Positions 17,182-27,051 of a DNA stretch of 64,000 nt are shown one piece after another. Under the pieces are notes generated by a model. It saw only the letters and a program-made list of their open reading frames with translations, had not been told where the DNA came from and did no database searches. How positions within the stretch are numbered: the stretch's first letter is position 1; each line of letters begins with the position of its first letter. Position numbers and translations under genes: made by a program. The stretch lies in contig JAUFOR010000004.1 in NCBI GenBank assembly GCA_040285745.1, forward strand, positions 434,001-498,000. The letters run 5' to 3'. Source of the stretch: Barthelona sp. PCE (Eukaryota > Metamonada: BaSk clade).

Positions 17182-17547
17182 ATGTTACCAAGCGATATAA
17201 GCGCATCAGAGACTCGATTTCGGCTGTTTGGGGAAGCAAAAGATGAATTTGCTGATACATCTGATCAGCAAAAGGATATAAATGATGAACACTTGAGTTA
17301 CATTGCTTTAGAAGCAAAAGAACTCAAGGACATAGTGAGATCCGTGGGGACAGAGGTGGACAGGCATATAGATTATGCAAAAAACCTCACAGATAAGAAT
17401 ACTTCAATCTTAAACCAAGTGAAGAATTCTTTTTCAAAATTGGAGACAATGTATTCCAAGAAGAACCCCAATCGGTATTGGTGCTTTTTATGGACGTATT
17501 TTGCGTTTTTATTCTTTTTGGTGTGGTTTCTTAAAAAATTCCGATGA
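17182..17547 (+). CDS. Bet1/Sft1-like Qc SNARE
   Basis: The product is 121 residues, the size of Bet1, from the ATG at 17182 (MLPSDISA). An in-frame ATG at 17089 would add sequence unlike a SNARE. There is a polar N-terminus, one SNARE coiled coil (about residues 46-96) with hydrophobic heptads (IALEAKELKDIVRSVG, ILNQVKNSFSKLETM), a short basic linker and a C-terminal anchor rich in F/W/L. It should mediate ER-Golgi or intra-Golgi fusion. By alignment of VGTEVDRH to the Qc pattern VGxELxxQ, the zero-layer Gln is His here. The anchor ends with a short basic tail. Confidence 0.8.
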   Translation: MLPSDISASETRFRLFGEAKDEFADTSDQQKDINDEHLSYIALEAKELKDIVRSVGTEVDRHIDYAKNLTDKNTSILNQVKNSFSKLETMYSKKNPNRYWCFLWTYFAFLFFLVWFLKKFR

Positions 17548-17887
17548 TCTCCTTTTTGTTTTTATTTATATGCATATGGCCGATCAGGATCCCTCTTTGT
17601 TGTTCCACCCAATTTGTTTCAACCTTGAAATATGATAGATTTATTTAGTAATTATTTTTTTATTATTTTCTACTTGGTTTAGCGTAAAATATGTTGTCAG
17701 AGATGCCAAAGTATGCATTCACACTCAACCATGATATATTTGTAATTTTGCATTTTAGCTTCTTCCATTCAGTAAACCAGAATTTTAGACATGAGAATGC
17801 GATCTGCATTATTAAAGCTACACCTTTTTAAATATATCTGAAGCAGTTTTTCCAAAATGCGCTGTTTTTTTAAATAGTCGTGTTATC
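17548..17887. other. Intergenic, 340 bp, nothing recognised
   Basis: AT-rich spacer between two same-strand genes. It presumably holds the SNARE 3' end and the WD40-like promoter. No ORF, repeat or RNA stands out. Confidence 0.5.
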
Positions 17888-19228
17888 ATGAATTTTGATC
17901 CTTTTGGTGAATATGGCACGTTTTCTATGGGGAACGAACAGGTATTACAGGCGCCTGTTCCTATAACACATACGTATTCTACATTTTCATCATCTACAGA
18001 AGACAGTGGTGTGTTAGTTAGTATTTCCGCTGCAGTTCATCACCAAAACGTTTTGCTTGGTGAAGAATCAGGATCTCCGAGCCACAAAATGTTCAACAGT
18101 GTTGCACATTCGCTTGGATTGCATTTATTGGAGGAAGCTGGATTTGAGCATCCTTTTGGTGATATTCAATTCCTCAGCCCCACTGCCAGGGTTAGGGCAG
18201 GTTACACAACTATAGTATTTGGAACACAAAACGTGACTAATTCCAATGAGAATGCAGTTTTTTGTTTGCGATTTGATTCTAACCTTCGTTGTATTGATTA
18301 TAAGATTATTAGGGTCACAGGTGCCGTGTTTGCAGCCCAATTTATCCGTACTAACTTTTCTTCGAGCGTTATGTTGGGTATTAACTGTCAGATTTATGTT
18401 ATGGATCTAAATGAGATGATTTTGACACCTCTATGCATCGAATACAGCGAGCCAATCAGATTAATCGAGCCTTCACCATTCGACAACAACCTTTTTGCTG
18501 TCGGTAGTTACGACAAAAGCGTCGTGGTTTTTAATTATGCAAAGTTGAAGGAAGATACTGAATCTGCTAATTCTACGTCAAAAATTCTCACAGTGACGCT
18601 ACAAGGGGCAGTGAGCGCTATTGCGTGGAACCCAGATGATACAATTTGTGCGACAACTGATGAGGGATTTGTGCACAAGTTTTCTCTAAAAAATTACTGT
18701 CAACACACCAGTTGTCATGTTAATGTGAGAGATCTGTACGCAATGTGCCGGTTGAACAGCGATTTCATTCTGTTGGGTCATACTAAAGGAGATGGTGTTA
18801 TCTCTAAATTTACCTTTCCAAATATTTTTGAGTCAATACTTCACTTAAAAGACAAATTTCTATTCGATATTCGAATGTTTAAGCATGATGGAGAAGATTA
18901 TTTGTTAGTTGTTGGTATGATGATTCATATATTCAAGGTTGATAATGGCATGAAGCTAAATCATTGTTTCACACTAGGCAATACTGAATTATTACCAATT
19001 GAAGTAGCTATCATTCCAAACACAGGCATTATTTTTGTTTTGCGTGAAGATGGGCAGTTAAATGTATTAGATTTTAATGTTCAAGTTGATGAGATGGAGA
19101 ATGAGGCTTTTAATGAACCTTCAACCAATGTCTTTGATTTTGATAGCAAAAGAAGCATGGAACCAGCACCTTACGGCGGTGGTATTGGTAATTTTGATAA
19201 TATTGCAAGTGAATATTTCTTTTCATGA
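17888..19228 (+). CDS. WD40-like beta-propeller protein, unknown function
   Basis: The product is 446 residues. After a 90-residue non-repetitive N-terminus come strand-rich repeats of about 40-50 residues, e.g. FDNNLFAVGSYDKSVVVFNY and VSAIAWNPDDTICATTDEGF, which are recognisable WD40 blades without a strict WD dipeptide. There is no membrane segment. The C-terminal 50 residues are acidic and Gly/Phe-rich with no clear fold. The partner is unknown; the protein could be a nucleoporin-type or trafficking propeller. Its stop lies 40 bp from that of enkurin. Confidence 0.72.
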   Translation: MNFDPFGEYGTFSMGNEQVLQAPVPITHTYSTFSSSTEDSGVLVSISAAVHHQNVLLGEESGSPSHKMFNSVAHSLGLHLLEEAGFEHPFGDIQFLSPTARVRAGYTTIVFGTQNVTNSNENAVFCLRFDSNLRCIDYKIIRVTGAVFAAQFIRTNFSSSVMLGINCQIYVMDLNEMILTPLCIEYSEPIRLIEPSPFDNNLFAVGSYDKSVVVFNYAKLKEDTESANSTSKILTVTLQGAVSAIAWNPDDTICATTDEGFVHKFSLKNYCQHTSCHVNVRDLYAMCRLNSDFILLGHTKGDGVISKFTFPNIFESILHLKDKFLFDIRMFKHDGEDYLLVVGMMIHIFKVDNGMKLNHCFTLGNTELLPIEVAIIPNTGIIFVLREDGQLNVLDFNVQVDEMENEAFNEPSTNVFDFDSKRSMEPAPYGGGIGNFDNIASEYFFS

Positions 19229-19268
19229 GAAAAAATAAATTTGAGTTTACAAATTATTTAGTTTACAA

Positions 19269-19991
19269 TTACTCATCTTGTACAATAACATAAGGCTTAG
19301 ATAGCATCTCAATCTCAGCTTCAATTCTATCCAACTCCTTTTCGTGCTCCTCTTTTCTCATTATTTGGCTCTCAAGATCATCACTCACCAATCCAAGACT
19401 CTGGTAAGTGTGCCATACCTCATCCCAACGGCTCTTCAGGCCCATGATGAGCTCCTCCTTCTCTTCTTCTCCAAGAACATGTAATTGGGGTTCATCTTCA
19501 TATAATTGGGTTTCTTCCATCTGAGCAAGAACAGTGTATTCATCGGCAATTTCGTCTTTAACATGTGTCAAGTACTCGGGAACTTCGCCGTAGTGTGGTT
19601 TCTTGGTCCAATTCAAAGGACTTTGAGGTCTAGCACCCTTTTTCATTGTTTTTGCTGTAATAATGTTGGTTTTAATAAAATCTTTCTCAGTGGTGGGGGC
19701 AAGGATACCATGGTCACCCTTGGGAGGCAAAGGTTCCTTACGTTTGATCTTTTTCTTTGAACCAGTGGAGGGTCTCAAAGTAGCATTGCGGTTTTCAAAT
19801 TGTTTTGATTTCAGGAACTTGTGAGGGTTGGGTCTTTCGACTTTGAGGGGTCCCATTGAACCCATTGAACGCTTGTTAGAAAAATATTCTTTTCTAGTTG
19901 TCTTTTTGAATTTAGACGTGTATGGCTTTGGCTTATGAACAGCGGCCTCAATTTCCGGGACCAGATCGAAGATAGATTCGTCGGATTGCAT
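19269..19991 (-). CDS. Enkurin, flagellar microtubule inner protein
   Basis: The product is 240 residues with the enkurin domain over about residues 130-237. Hallmarks are the segment GEVPEYLTHVKDEIADEY, then EEEKEELIMGLKSRWDEVWHTYQ, and an ending rich in acidic-basic helix (EHEKELDRIEAEIEMLSKP). Enkurin (FAP106) binds inside axonemal doublet microtubules, so the organism builds motile flagella. The N-terminal half is basic and Pro-rich, as usual in this family. No IQ motif is obvious. Confidence 0.93.
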   Translation of the reverse strand: MQSDESIFDLVPEIEAAVHKPKPYTSKFKKTTRKEYFSNKRSMGSMGPLKVERPNPHKFLKSKQFENRNATLRPSTGSKKKIKRKEPLPPKGDHGILAPTTEKDFIKTNIITAKTMKKGARPQSPLNWTKKPHYGEVPEYLTHVKDEIADEYTVLAQMEETQLYEDEPQLHVLGEEEKEELIMGLKSRWDEVWHTYQSLGLVSDDLESQIMRKEEHEKELDRIEAEIEMLSKPYVIVQDE

Positions 19992-20145
19992 GAATAAAAG
20001 TGAAATTTTGAAAAACGTTGCTTACAACCGTTTTCGATTTATTACGCAATGAAGTTACAGAAAAAGCAACAGTTTGTACCATCATCCAAGAATAGAAATC
20101 TTATTAATGCTGATATTAGTGTTTTAGTTATATTGACCTTACAAA

Positions 20146-20805
20146 ATGTCTTTCATTAAGTTTTCGATCGTTTTGGTACTTTTTCTTGCCGTATGCTCGG
20201 GTATGAGCACATGTGAACCTGGTGAAGAAGGTCCAGGAGGTGTTTATGGACCCGATCAATATTGTTTAGGTGGTAGAATCTGTGATAATGACCTTACCCT
20301 TTGCCCATCTGGCTCCCTGGCACCTGGAGGTTGTTATGATAAAGAAGACTTTGATTGTAACGATGGTTTTACATGTCCTAAAGGTAAATTAGGTTGTACT
20401 CGTTATGGTAAGCTTGGTACAATGGGAGGATGCTACGATCCTGAGGTTTCTGTCTGTTATGATGGTGAAATCTGTCCTAAAAACTTTGGCAACTGTGTTA
20501 AGGGCATTTTAGGTGATGGTGGCTGTTTCCATCCTGAATACGCTTATTGTTTTGAGGGAGCAGTCTGCCGTAACGGGCATCCTGCATGTGACATTGGTAA
20601 GAGTGGGCCAGGAGGATGTTTTGACGACAAGAAAAGTAATTGTTATGATGGTATGATTTGTCCAATTGAGAAGAAGATTTGCATCGTAGGAAAACGTGGT
20701 ATGGGCGGATGTTATAATTCTGAAACACATAAATGTGATCAGGGTTTAATCGAAGAAGTTAAAGTTCAGGATACACCATACGATGAAATCATTAATGAGC
20801 TTTAA
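20146..20805 (+). CDS. Secreted cysteine-repeat protein
   Basis: The product is 219 residues. Residues 1-20 are a signal peptide with a strong hydrophobic core (IVLVLFLAVCSG). The rest is about five tandem repeats of 34-38 residues, roughly GGC[Y/F]D-x5-C-[Y/F][D/E]G-x2-C-x5-C-x2-G-x-G, so every repeat carries four regularly spaced Cys that probably pair. The protein is acidic and Gly-rich and has no membrane anchor. It ends in INEL, which falls short of the KDEL-type retention consensus. Expected location is secreted or on the surface. Similar Cys repeats occur in protist surface proteins, but I cannot name a family. Confidence 0.82.
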   Translation: MSFIKFSIVLVLFLAVCSGMSTCEPGEEGPGGVYGPDQYCLGGRICDNDLTLCPSGSLAPGGCYDKEDFDCNDGFTCPKGKLGCTRYGKLGTMGGCYDPEVSVCYDGEICPKNFGNCVKGILGDGGCFHPEYAYCFEGAVCRNGHPACDIGKSGPGGCFDDKKSNCYDGMICPIEKKICIVGKRGMGGCYNSETHKCDQGLIEEVKVQDTPYDEIINEL

Positions 20806-20851
20806 GCACATAGCAAATTAAGTAGCGTAAAGTTCGGTCTTTACTAGTAAA

Positions 20852-23800
20852 TTAAACATGTCTTTGAAGATAAGAAGGTGGTGCAAACTGTTTATCACCT
20901 TGATCATTGAGAACGACAAGCCATCCCTTTTTCAGACCAATAACCTCAAGGATATCACCCTTCTTAAACGTGGCATAGCTCTCATTCTTTCCAGTGTATG
21001 GATACATTGCACAAAATAATGTGGAAGAAGGAGCACGTGGTACGACTTCTTTTCTTTCTTCAACCTCTTCTTTTTTCTTTTCCTCCACCTTTGGTTGGGG
21101 TTCAATCTCAATCTTAGGTTCTAGTTTAGGTACCATTTCTGCTTTTGGTGTTTCTGGAACGTAAGTACTGTTTTCTTCAACAATAATTGCACTTTGTTCC
21201 ATCTTGGGTTGATACATTAACTCTTTTCTTTTTTGAATCCTTGCCTGCACTTCTTCACATTCAGCTTCGTACTTCTCTCGTAGAACTTCATTTGCTGCAC
21301 GTCTCTCAGCACGTTTAATATTTCTTTCTCTAATTTCGTCAGCTTCTTTCACAATTTGTTTTTTCTGCTTATCAAACGCTTTCTTCTCCTTTTTGACACT
21401 CTTCTTCACGTTATTGAGGGAGGAAATACACGGCTGAAGAATATTAAGCAACTCTTCTCGATGTTCCGCACTTGAAAGAACTAACATGCCCTTGTTCTTC
21501 CCACTTCCATATTGAATATTGATGTATTTACCATTATTATGTAGATTCACAGCTGAGTTACCATCCAGATCAACAGCTTGATAGTGCTCACCAACCTCAC
21601 TTTTGCTGAACCAACCACTTGGTGTCCTGTCGAACAAGTCAATGTGTACGATGGTCTGTTGATACAAACCATCTTCACTTTCTTGATCCTGTAATACAAC
21701 AACAACACGAACAGGTCTTTTGTGTTTTTCCTCTGATGAGGCAGGTTGGGGTGTTTTCATGTCGAACTCTGCAGAGGTGGAATCTCTGATATTAACAAAA
21801 GTAGGATCCTTCCATTCTGTATCCACACTCTCAGGGATATCTTCGTCATCAGTGACATCATCGTACTCGGGTTCCACAGGTTCTTCAATTTCTTCGAGCA
21901 CTTCGTTTTCTTCTTCTTCAACTATGACTTCCTCTTTTTCAATATCATCAACTGATGTGACTTCAGTTTTTACCTCTTCCTCAACGATATCTTCAACACA
22001 TTCAGGCTCAACAATTTCAACGGAATCACTCACGTCCACATCATTTTCTACTTCTGCATCAGATTGAAGGGTTTTATCAGGTTCGGCAGCACCAACAACA
22101 ACAGGTTCAGGTTGAATTACTGGATCAACAACTACGGGTTCCAAATGCACTGCAGGTTCTGTGACAACAACAGTTTGTTCAACTTCAACGCGCTTCGCAG
22201 GTGGTTCAACAGGAATCCTGGTTGGTGTAGGCAATGCCTGGAACTCTGGGAACTCGCTTGACATACCTGGTGTCACACCAGTCCCTTCCTGATAAACAAT
22301 TGGTGATACGCTCGTTTCACTAGTTAAATCATCATCAAAAACAATCTCTTCTTTCATCATTTTTGACATAGGGCTCTCTATGGGAGTCTGGTTAAGCAGC
22401 GCTTCAAATGTATCATCTTTAGCAGGCTGTGGTGAACTAATATCAACGTTAAACACGATATTAGGACGCATTTCAGGTTCTTCCTGCTCCTCAAAATCAA
22501 TGTCTTGTAAATTCAACACATTTGACTTTAGAGAGGCATACATGGTTTGTTTTTCAGCAAGGAATCTCTTTAACAGATCAATCTCTTGTTCTATGGTTCT
22601 CAGCAAATGATCAGAATCCCCATCAGGTTTATCGTTCATTACAGGCACTGTCATTTTGGAAATAGGTGCGTTTTGTGGTGATAGAGCAGCTACTTTTGTT
22701 GGCTGCGGTGGAGAAACATGGTTAGAGATGGAAACAGGGATGGAAACCGGGGTCATAGGCATTCTCATAGGTGAAAGTGTCACGGGTGATACAGCTTGTG
22801 ATGCCGCTAATGGATGAACCTTGCGAGGAACGTCAGTAAACGCATTATTGACAATTGCAGGGGATGGAACGTAGTGAATAGCGGTTCCACGACTTGGAAG
22901 ATGTGAGAAAGAGGCATTCATTTGTCGAATACTCTGCAATAACTCCTTCTCTGAGGCAATACTACTGTTAAGTGACGATCCTCCATCGTCTTCCACCTCC
23001 GTGGAAAGCCTTTTGGCCAAAGAACTCGTTGGAGATGAAGGATAGGATATATCGAGTGTTGAAGTAGGAATGGGAACATTTCCTCTTCTTGCTACTGGCG
23101 TCTTGGTGTCAAGCATTTCACTATCATCATCGCTTAAATCACTTAAATCAGTTATACTACTGTCTTCGTCTTCATCTTGATCAATTTGTCTTGATGTATC
23201 AATATTCACTGATTGTGGTGTGATACCCCTTATCTCCCTCAGCTTCTTATCAACCAATTCAAGGTTATCAGCAGTAAGATGAGCCAATCTTTCTGTTGGT
23301 TTTGCACTAACAAGGTTAGCTTGCTCAGTGTTCAATAAATTTTCGCTCAATTTAACTTCAATTCCAAGCTCTTTGCATTTATGGTATATTGTATGGCAGC
23401 TTTCGAAGCGAAGATAATTGTGAGATAGATTAATGCTTCTAACTGTTCGTAGAAGTGGTAACATCGGTAGCACATTAAAATTGAATATCTCATTGAAGCT
23501 TAAATCGATGTTTTCAACGTTTGGAAACTCATTAATGCTATACATATTGTTAAAACGAAGATTTAAAGTGGTATACTCACAATTATATTTGTGAAATGCT
23601 TTAAGAACATTAGAAGACAAGTTATTGCCCGACAGCACGAGGTGTGCAATGTTTAAATGCTTAATATATTTAACAATCGAATCATCCAGGCAGTTGGCGC
23701 CAAGATCAAGAAGGTCAATATTGAGCTGCATGTCCTGGAAAAACGCAAGGTCCGCCGATTTCAGCTGCTTATCGCTGAAATCAATGGATATAACCTCAGA

Positions 23801-23890
23801 AAAATTTGAAGAGCTGTCTGCAAATGCTCTCAATGCTCCAATTTCCTTAAATCTTCTGATGTATGAATCAGGGTGTTCGGAAAACTGCAT
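20852..23890 (-). CDS. LRR protein with PH-like and SH3 domains
   Basis: The product is 1012 residues. Residues 25-190 are leucine-rich repeats of the SDS22 type (IDLSFNEI, SINLSHNYL). Residues 190-700 are disordered, Pro/Ser- then Glu/Val-rich. Residues about 725-817 look like an EVH1/PH-type domain (FDRTPSGWF, YINIQYGSGKNKG). A charged helical stretch (820-930) follows, and an SH3 domain ends the protein (956-1012; ALYPYTG-type opening as AMYPYTG, then GDILEVI and KGWLVV). Such proteins scaffold cortical actin or signalling. An AGTAAA lies just after the stop. Confidence 0.83.
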   Translation of the reverse strand: MQFSEHPDSYIRRFKEIGALRAFADSSSNFSEVISIDFSDKQLKSADLAFFQDMQLNIDLLDLGANCLDDSIVKYIKHLNIAHLVLSGNNLSSNVLKAFHKYNCEYTTLNLRFNNMYSINEFPNVENIDLSFNEIFNFNVLPMLPLLRTVRSINLSHNYLRFESCHTIYHKCKELGIEVKLSENLLNTEQANLVSAKPTERLAHLTADNLELVDKKLREIRGITPQSVNIDTSRQIDQDEDEDSSITDLSDLSDDDSEMLDTKTPVARRGNVPIPTSTLDISYPSSPTSSLAKRLSTEVEDDGGSSLNSSIASEKELLQSIRQMNASFSHLPSRGTAIHYVPSPAIVNNAFTDVPRKVHPLAASQAVSPVTLSPMRMPMTPVSIPVSISNHVSPPQPTKVAALSPQNAPISKMTVPVMNDKPDGDSDHLLRTIEQEIDLLKRFLAEKQTMYASLKSNVLNLQDIDFEEQEEPEMRPNIVFNVDISSPQPAKDDTFEALLNQTPIESPMSKMMKEEIVFDDDLTSETSVSPIVYQEGTGVTPGMSSEFPEFQALPTPTRIPVEPPAKRVEVEQTVVVTEPAVHLEPVVVDPVIQPEPVVVGAAEPDKTLQSDAEVENDVDVSDSVEIVEPECVEDIVEEEVKTEVTSVDDIEKEEVIVEEEENEVLEEIEEPVEPEYDDVTDDEDIPESVDTEWKDPTFVNIRDSTSAEFDMKTPQPASSEEKHKRPVRVVVVLQDQESEDGLYQQTIVHIDLFDRTPSGWFSKSEVGEHYQAVDLDGNSAVNLHNNGKYINIQYGSGKNKGMLVLSSAEHREELLNILQPCISSLNNVKKSVKKEKKAFDKQKKQIVKEADEIRERNIKRAERRAANEVLREKYEAECEEVQARIQKRKELMYQPKMEQSAIIVEENSTYVPETPKAEMVPKLEPKIEIEPQPKVEEKKKEEVEERKEVVPRAPSSTLFCAMYPYTGKNESYATFKKGDILEVIGLKKGWLVVLNDQGDKQFAPPSYLQRHV

Positions 23891-24037
23891 CGAAATGCAA
23901 GTAAATGAAAAGGTGGGAATTCGAATAACAAGGTTTTGTATTACTCCAATTGAGCATATTCATTGATTCCTGTGGGCGGATGAGTGCATCCACAAAGGTA
24001 CAATGTGTTAAAACATACCAAATGATCTTTATTTAAA

Positions 24038-25777
24038 TTAAAACAGGAATGGGTTAGAATTCACGTATTCTTCAGAAAAAACCTTTGTTGGAGCTTTCTT
24101 CAGAGGCTCATTAGCTGCAACACGTTCATACTGTTTCGTTTTTCCGATGTTATCATCTTTTAGCAGGTCTAATATCCCGAGTTCTTTCAAATCTTCCTCA
24201 CTAACCATTGTTAAATAATCGTCATCGTCCATTCTCAGCTCATACGCGTGTCTATAAACAGTACTCATGATATCATTCTGTGAAATACCTCCGAAACGTG
24301 GAATAATCTCTCGTTCAGGCAATTCAACCTTGTCCAACGGCGGAAGAGGTTCTCCCCAGTCCTTGAATCTAAAAATCCACTGTCTTATAGTCTGTGTAAA
24401 ACTGATGGCAACAGCGTCCATCATTTCAGCACTGTATTCTGCCTCTCGTTGATAAGCCAATTCTCTTGAGATATCACTGATGATGCGTGTTTCAATTGTT
24501 CTCACTCCATCAGCAAATAATAATGGTGCATCACTGTATAATTTGTTAACATGTCGCACTATACATGAGAACATATGCCTGTGAAATTCAAAGTTATTTG
24601 TTTTTGGATCTACTAACAAAACATTAACAAATTCCTTTGCAAAATCATATATTCTACGTCGAAATTCTGAGAAAATATTGATACCTTCAATAACATTGGG
24701 AATATGTGTAAGACATGGGGTGATTAGCTTCACTATCGGGATAGCTATGTCATCAATGAGATCTTCAATCGAGTGTGGACGTACACGTCGGTTATTGTAA
24801 GTGGAGACGAAAAACTTTTCAATTTTTTCAATATTCTCTTCAGATACATCATTGGGGTCAAAAATAGACCTTAGTGACATTTCTTGCGACTCAATCTCTC
24901 CCAGAAGTAACTTAAACGCTGATTTAATATCAAGTCTACCCATCTTTAAAAGCATATAGTTACGTGTTAGTGGATGCACCTTATCTAGTATTCCCCAATT
25001 AGGACTTTCCATCATCCAGTACATTTCATCAACTGTTAATGCTATTTGCATGTGTACCATAAACGACTGCCACATATGAGCTTCTAAAGCATCTTCTTTT
25101 TCATTCTCTCTTGTCTCAGACTCCAGAGAATCGTTGTGCATGTCGTTTCTGATTGCAATCGAAAAATCTCTCATTGGAAGATGTCGTACATCACCACGCG
25201 AAACAACACCAGTAATATTCTCGCCAATGGTAAATGTTTCAGACATTTGCTCCAATGGTACAAAGCTCTGCTGGTAGCTTTCCACAGCGTCATGTCTTCT
25301 GTGATACGAACCTGGGTAGGTCTCCTCCGGGTAATCAAGTGGATTAGCGAAAGGATTAACTGCGTTTGGTTCTGGTACATCGTTCCTCGTATTACGTCTT
25401 CTTCTGCCAGCTATACCTCCTTGTGCTATTTCAGCAAGTTGTTCACTGAAATTTGAAAAAATATCGCTCAATGGATTTTGAGCTGGTTGTGCAGGTTCAG
25501 CCTGCTCCTCGTTCTCTTCTACTTCAGGTTCTACTTCAGGCTCAACGCGGGCGGGTCGCACAGCCAGATTAATAGTGCACTCTTCAGTTATGTTCATTGA
25601 TTCCAACGTTGCATCATTATCTCTGAGCTGCCTGCCACTGAAGAGAAGAAGTTGGTTCTCTTGATCAATCAGTGTTTCTTCAGCAATCATATTACGCAAT
25701 GTTTGCACAGTAGTTTGATGCTCAACACTTAAATGGAATGATCCCCCGTTTAAGCGGTTGATTTTTAACTCAAACAT
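24038..25777 (-). CDS. Ubiquitin-like-domain protein, BAG6-like (tentative)
   Basis: The product is 579 residues from the ATG at 25777 (MFELKINR); a frame continues upstream but leaves the domain. Residues 1-76 are a ubiquitin-like domain (beta strand, helix LRNMIAEETLI, then LLFSGRQLRDN, as in ubiquitin's LIFAGKQLEDG). It does not end in GG, so it is not processed as a modifier. An acidic linker and an RRRR cluster (near 126) follow, then a long helical region and an acidic tail. UBL-first helical proteins of this kind include BAG6 and ubiquilin, which escort clients to the proteasome. No UBA domain is evident. It is divergent from the PCI gene, 68 bp away. Confidence 0.7.
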   Translation of the reverse strand: MFELKINRLNGGSFHLSVEHQTTVQTLRNMIAEETLIDQENQLLLFSGRQLRDNDATLESMNITEECTINLAVRPARVEPEVEPEVEENEEQAEPAQPAQNPLSDIFSNFSEQLAEIAQGGIAGRRRRNTRNDVPEPNAVNPFANPLDYPEETYPGSYHRRHDAVESYQQSFVPLEQMSETFTIGENITGVVSRGDVRHLPMRDFSIAIRNDMHNDSLESETRENEKEDALEAHMWQSFMVHMQIALTVDEMYWMMESPNWGILDKVHPLTRNYMLLKMGRLDIKSAFKLLLGEIESQEMSLRSIFDPNDVSEENIEKIEKFFVSTYNNRRVRPHSIEDLIDDIAIPIVKLITPCLTHIPNVIEGINIFSEFRRRIYDFAKEFVNVLLVDPKTNNFEFHRHMFSCIVRHVNKLYSDAPLLFADGVRTIETRIISDISRELAYQREAEYSAEMMDAVAISFTQTIRQWIFRFKDWGEPLPPLDKVELPEREIIPRFGGISQNDIMSTVYRHAYELRMDDDDYLTMVSEEDLKELGILDLLKDDNIGKTKQYERVAANEPLKKAPTKVFSEEYVNSNPFLF

Positions 25778-25845
25778 TATTATCTGGTGCTGTGAAAAGG
25801 GATGAATGTGTGTTATCGTGTTTTTCTTCCTCTTTGCATTGAACC

Positions 25846-27051
25846 ATGAGTCTAAACCGTGATACACTTCAGTCGTTTGTTGATTTGTTCAACCAAGATG
25901 TAGCTCAAGCAGTTGCATATTTTTTTAAATTAGTTTCTGGGGATATAGACTCGATCATCAGTGGGGAAACTGATTTTGACGCAATAGCGAAGGGAATAAC
26001 TCGCAAAATTAATGATTCTCCATTCTATGATACTTTTGATTGTTTGTTCGATGCTATTTCAAGTTTGTCCGATGATGTAACCGATGCTGTGAACAGCATG
26101 TTTTCTGCTCTAGATACCCTGCCTTTGGAAACAGACGATGCTTCATCAGATGAAGTAGCAGTAACAAAAGCAGTTTTTCATTTTGCTAGACTCTTCTGTT
26201 TTCTTTCTGATAAGATGCAAAATGACACAAACAAGTCTGAAGATCTTAAAGGACGCCTCATTCAGATGATTAAGGGAATGAAGGATGCCAATATTCTTGT
26301 TATTTTGTTCACAAATCTCTTTCGTGTATCTGATTTTACTTTATCTCTCAATTCTTTCACCATATACGTACCCAAGCTCACCAGTCATGTGTACAATAAC
26401 GGCGATGAAATATTCAACAGTATTAAAACGGAAGCGTATCAAACACTGATGGTTAATGCCATGAGATCAGGTAAGTTTTCTGTTGCGTTCTGTTTTTTAA
26501 ATCTTGCATTGTCATGTCTACCGAACTTGAGCCCCGATGAGATTAACCCTGCTTTTGCGCGTAACGCTGTGTTTGTTAGTATTATGGTGTATCGTAGACC
26601 ACATGATGTTCTAGTGGATAGTCTATCACCTGAACATCATGCATTATTTAGCGCAGTGTTAAGTGGTGATATCAATGCTTTTGAATCGTTGAGAGATGTT
26701 TTTGTTAGTGATGCTGCTTTGGAAGAGGTGGAATGGTTATTTGAGTTGGATCACCATGTTTGTGTACTGGCAATGCGTAATGTGTTGGGAAGTATTGCAA
26801 CAACAAGGACAACAGCGTCAATCCTATCTAGTGTTTACAACAAAGTGTATAATCAACAAATTTGCGGTGTTGAAACGGTGTCATTGATAGATATGCTGAT
26901 TAATCAAGGGTTGATTGCAGGGTATATGGGCGCTTTGCCCTCTGGTGAAGTTCATGTAATCCTAAGTAAGGAAAAACCCTTTACCTCTAAACCGAAATTA
27001 TCATTAGATGCGTGTATAGCTCAGTTAAAGAAGACTAGAGTTATCAGATGA
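25846..27051 (+). CDS. PCI-domain protein, eIF3m-like
   Basis: The product is 401 residues. It has helical repeats in the first 250 residues and a C-terminal winged-helix that fits the PCI domain (VETVSLIDMLINQGLIAGYM then GEVHVI, the familiar pattern V-x-x-L-I-x-x-G-L-I-x-G-x-I). PCI proteins are subunits of eIF3, the COP9 signalosome or the proteasome lid. Length and repeat layout fit eIF3m best, and eIF3h is encoded elsewhere in this window, but CSN7 cannot be excluded. Its TGA overlaps the end of the convergent importin gene. Confidence 0.62.
   Translation: MSLNRDTLQSFVDLFNQDVAQAVAYFFKLVSGDIDSIISGETDFDAIAKGITRKINDSPFYDTFDCLFDAISSLSDDVTDAVNSMFSALDTLPLETDDASSDEVAVTKAVFHFARLFCFLSDKMQNDTNKSEDLKGRLIQMIKGMKDANILVILFTNLFRVSDFTLSLNSFTIYVPKLTSHVYNNGDEIFNSIKTEAYQTLMVNAMRSGKFSVAFCFLNLALSCLPNLSPDEINPAFARNAVFVSIMVYRRPHDVLVDSLSPEHHALFSAVLSGDINAFESLRDVFVSDAALEEVEWLFELDHHVCVLAMRNVLGSIATTRTTASILSSVYNKVYNQQICGVETVSLIDMLINQGLIAGYMGALPSGEVHVILSKEKPFTSKPKLSLDACIAQLKKTRVIR

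Noticed and set aside
21720-22067. Ser-rich frame opposite the Glu/Val-rich linker of the LRR/SH3 gene
   Set aside because: Simple complement of GAA/GTT-rich codons; no independent start or promoter.
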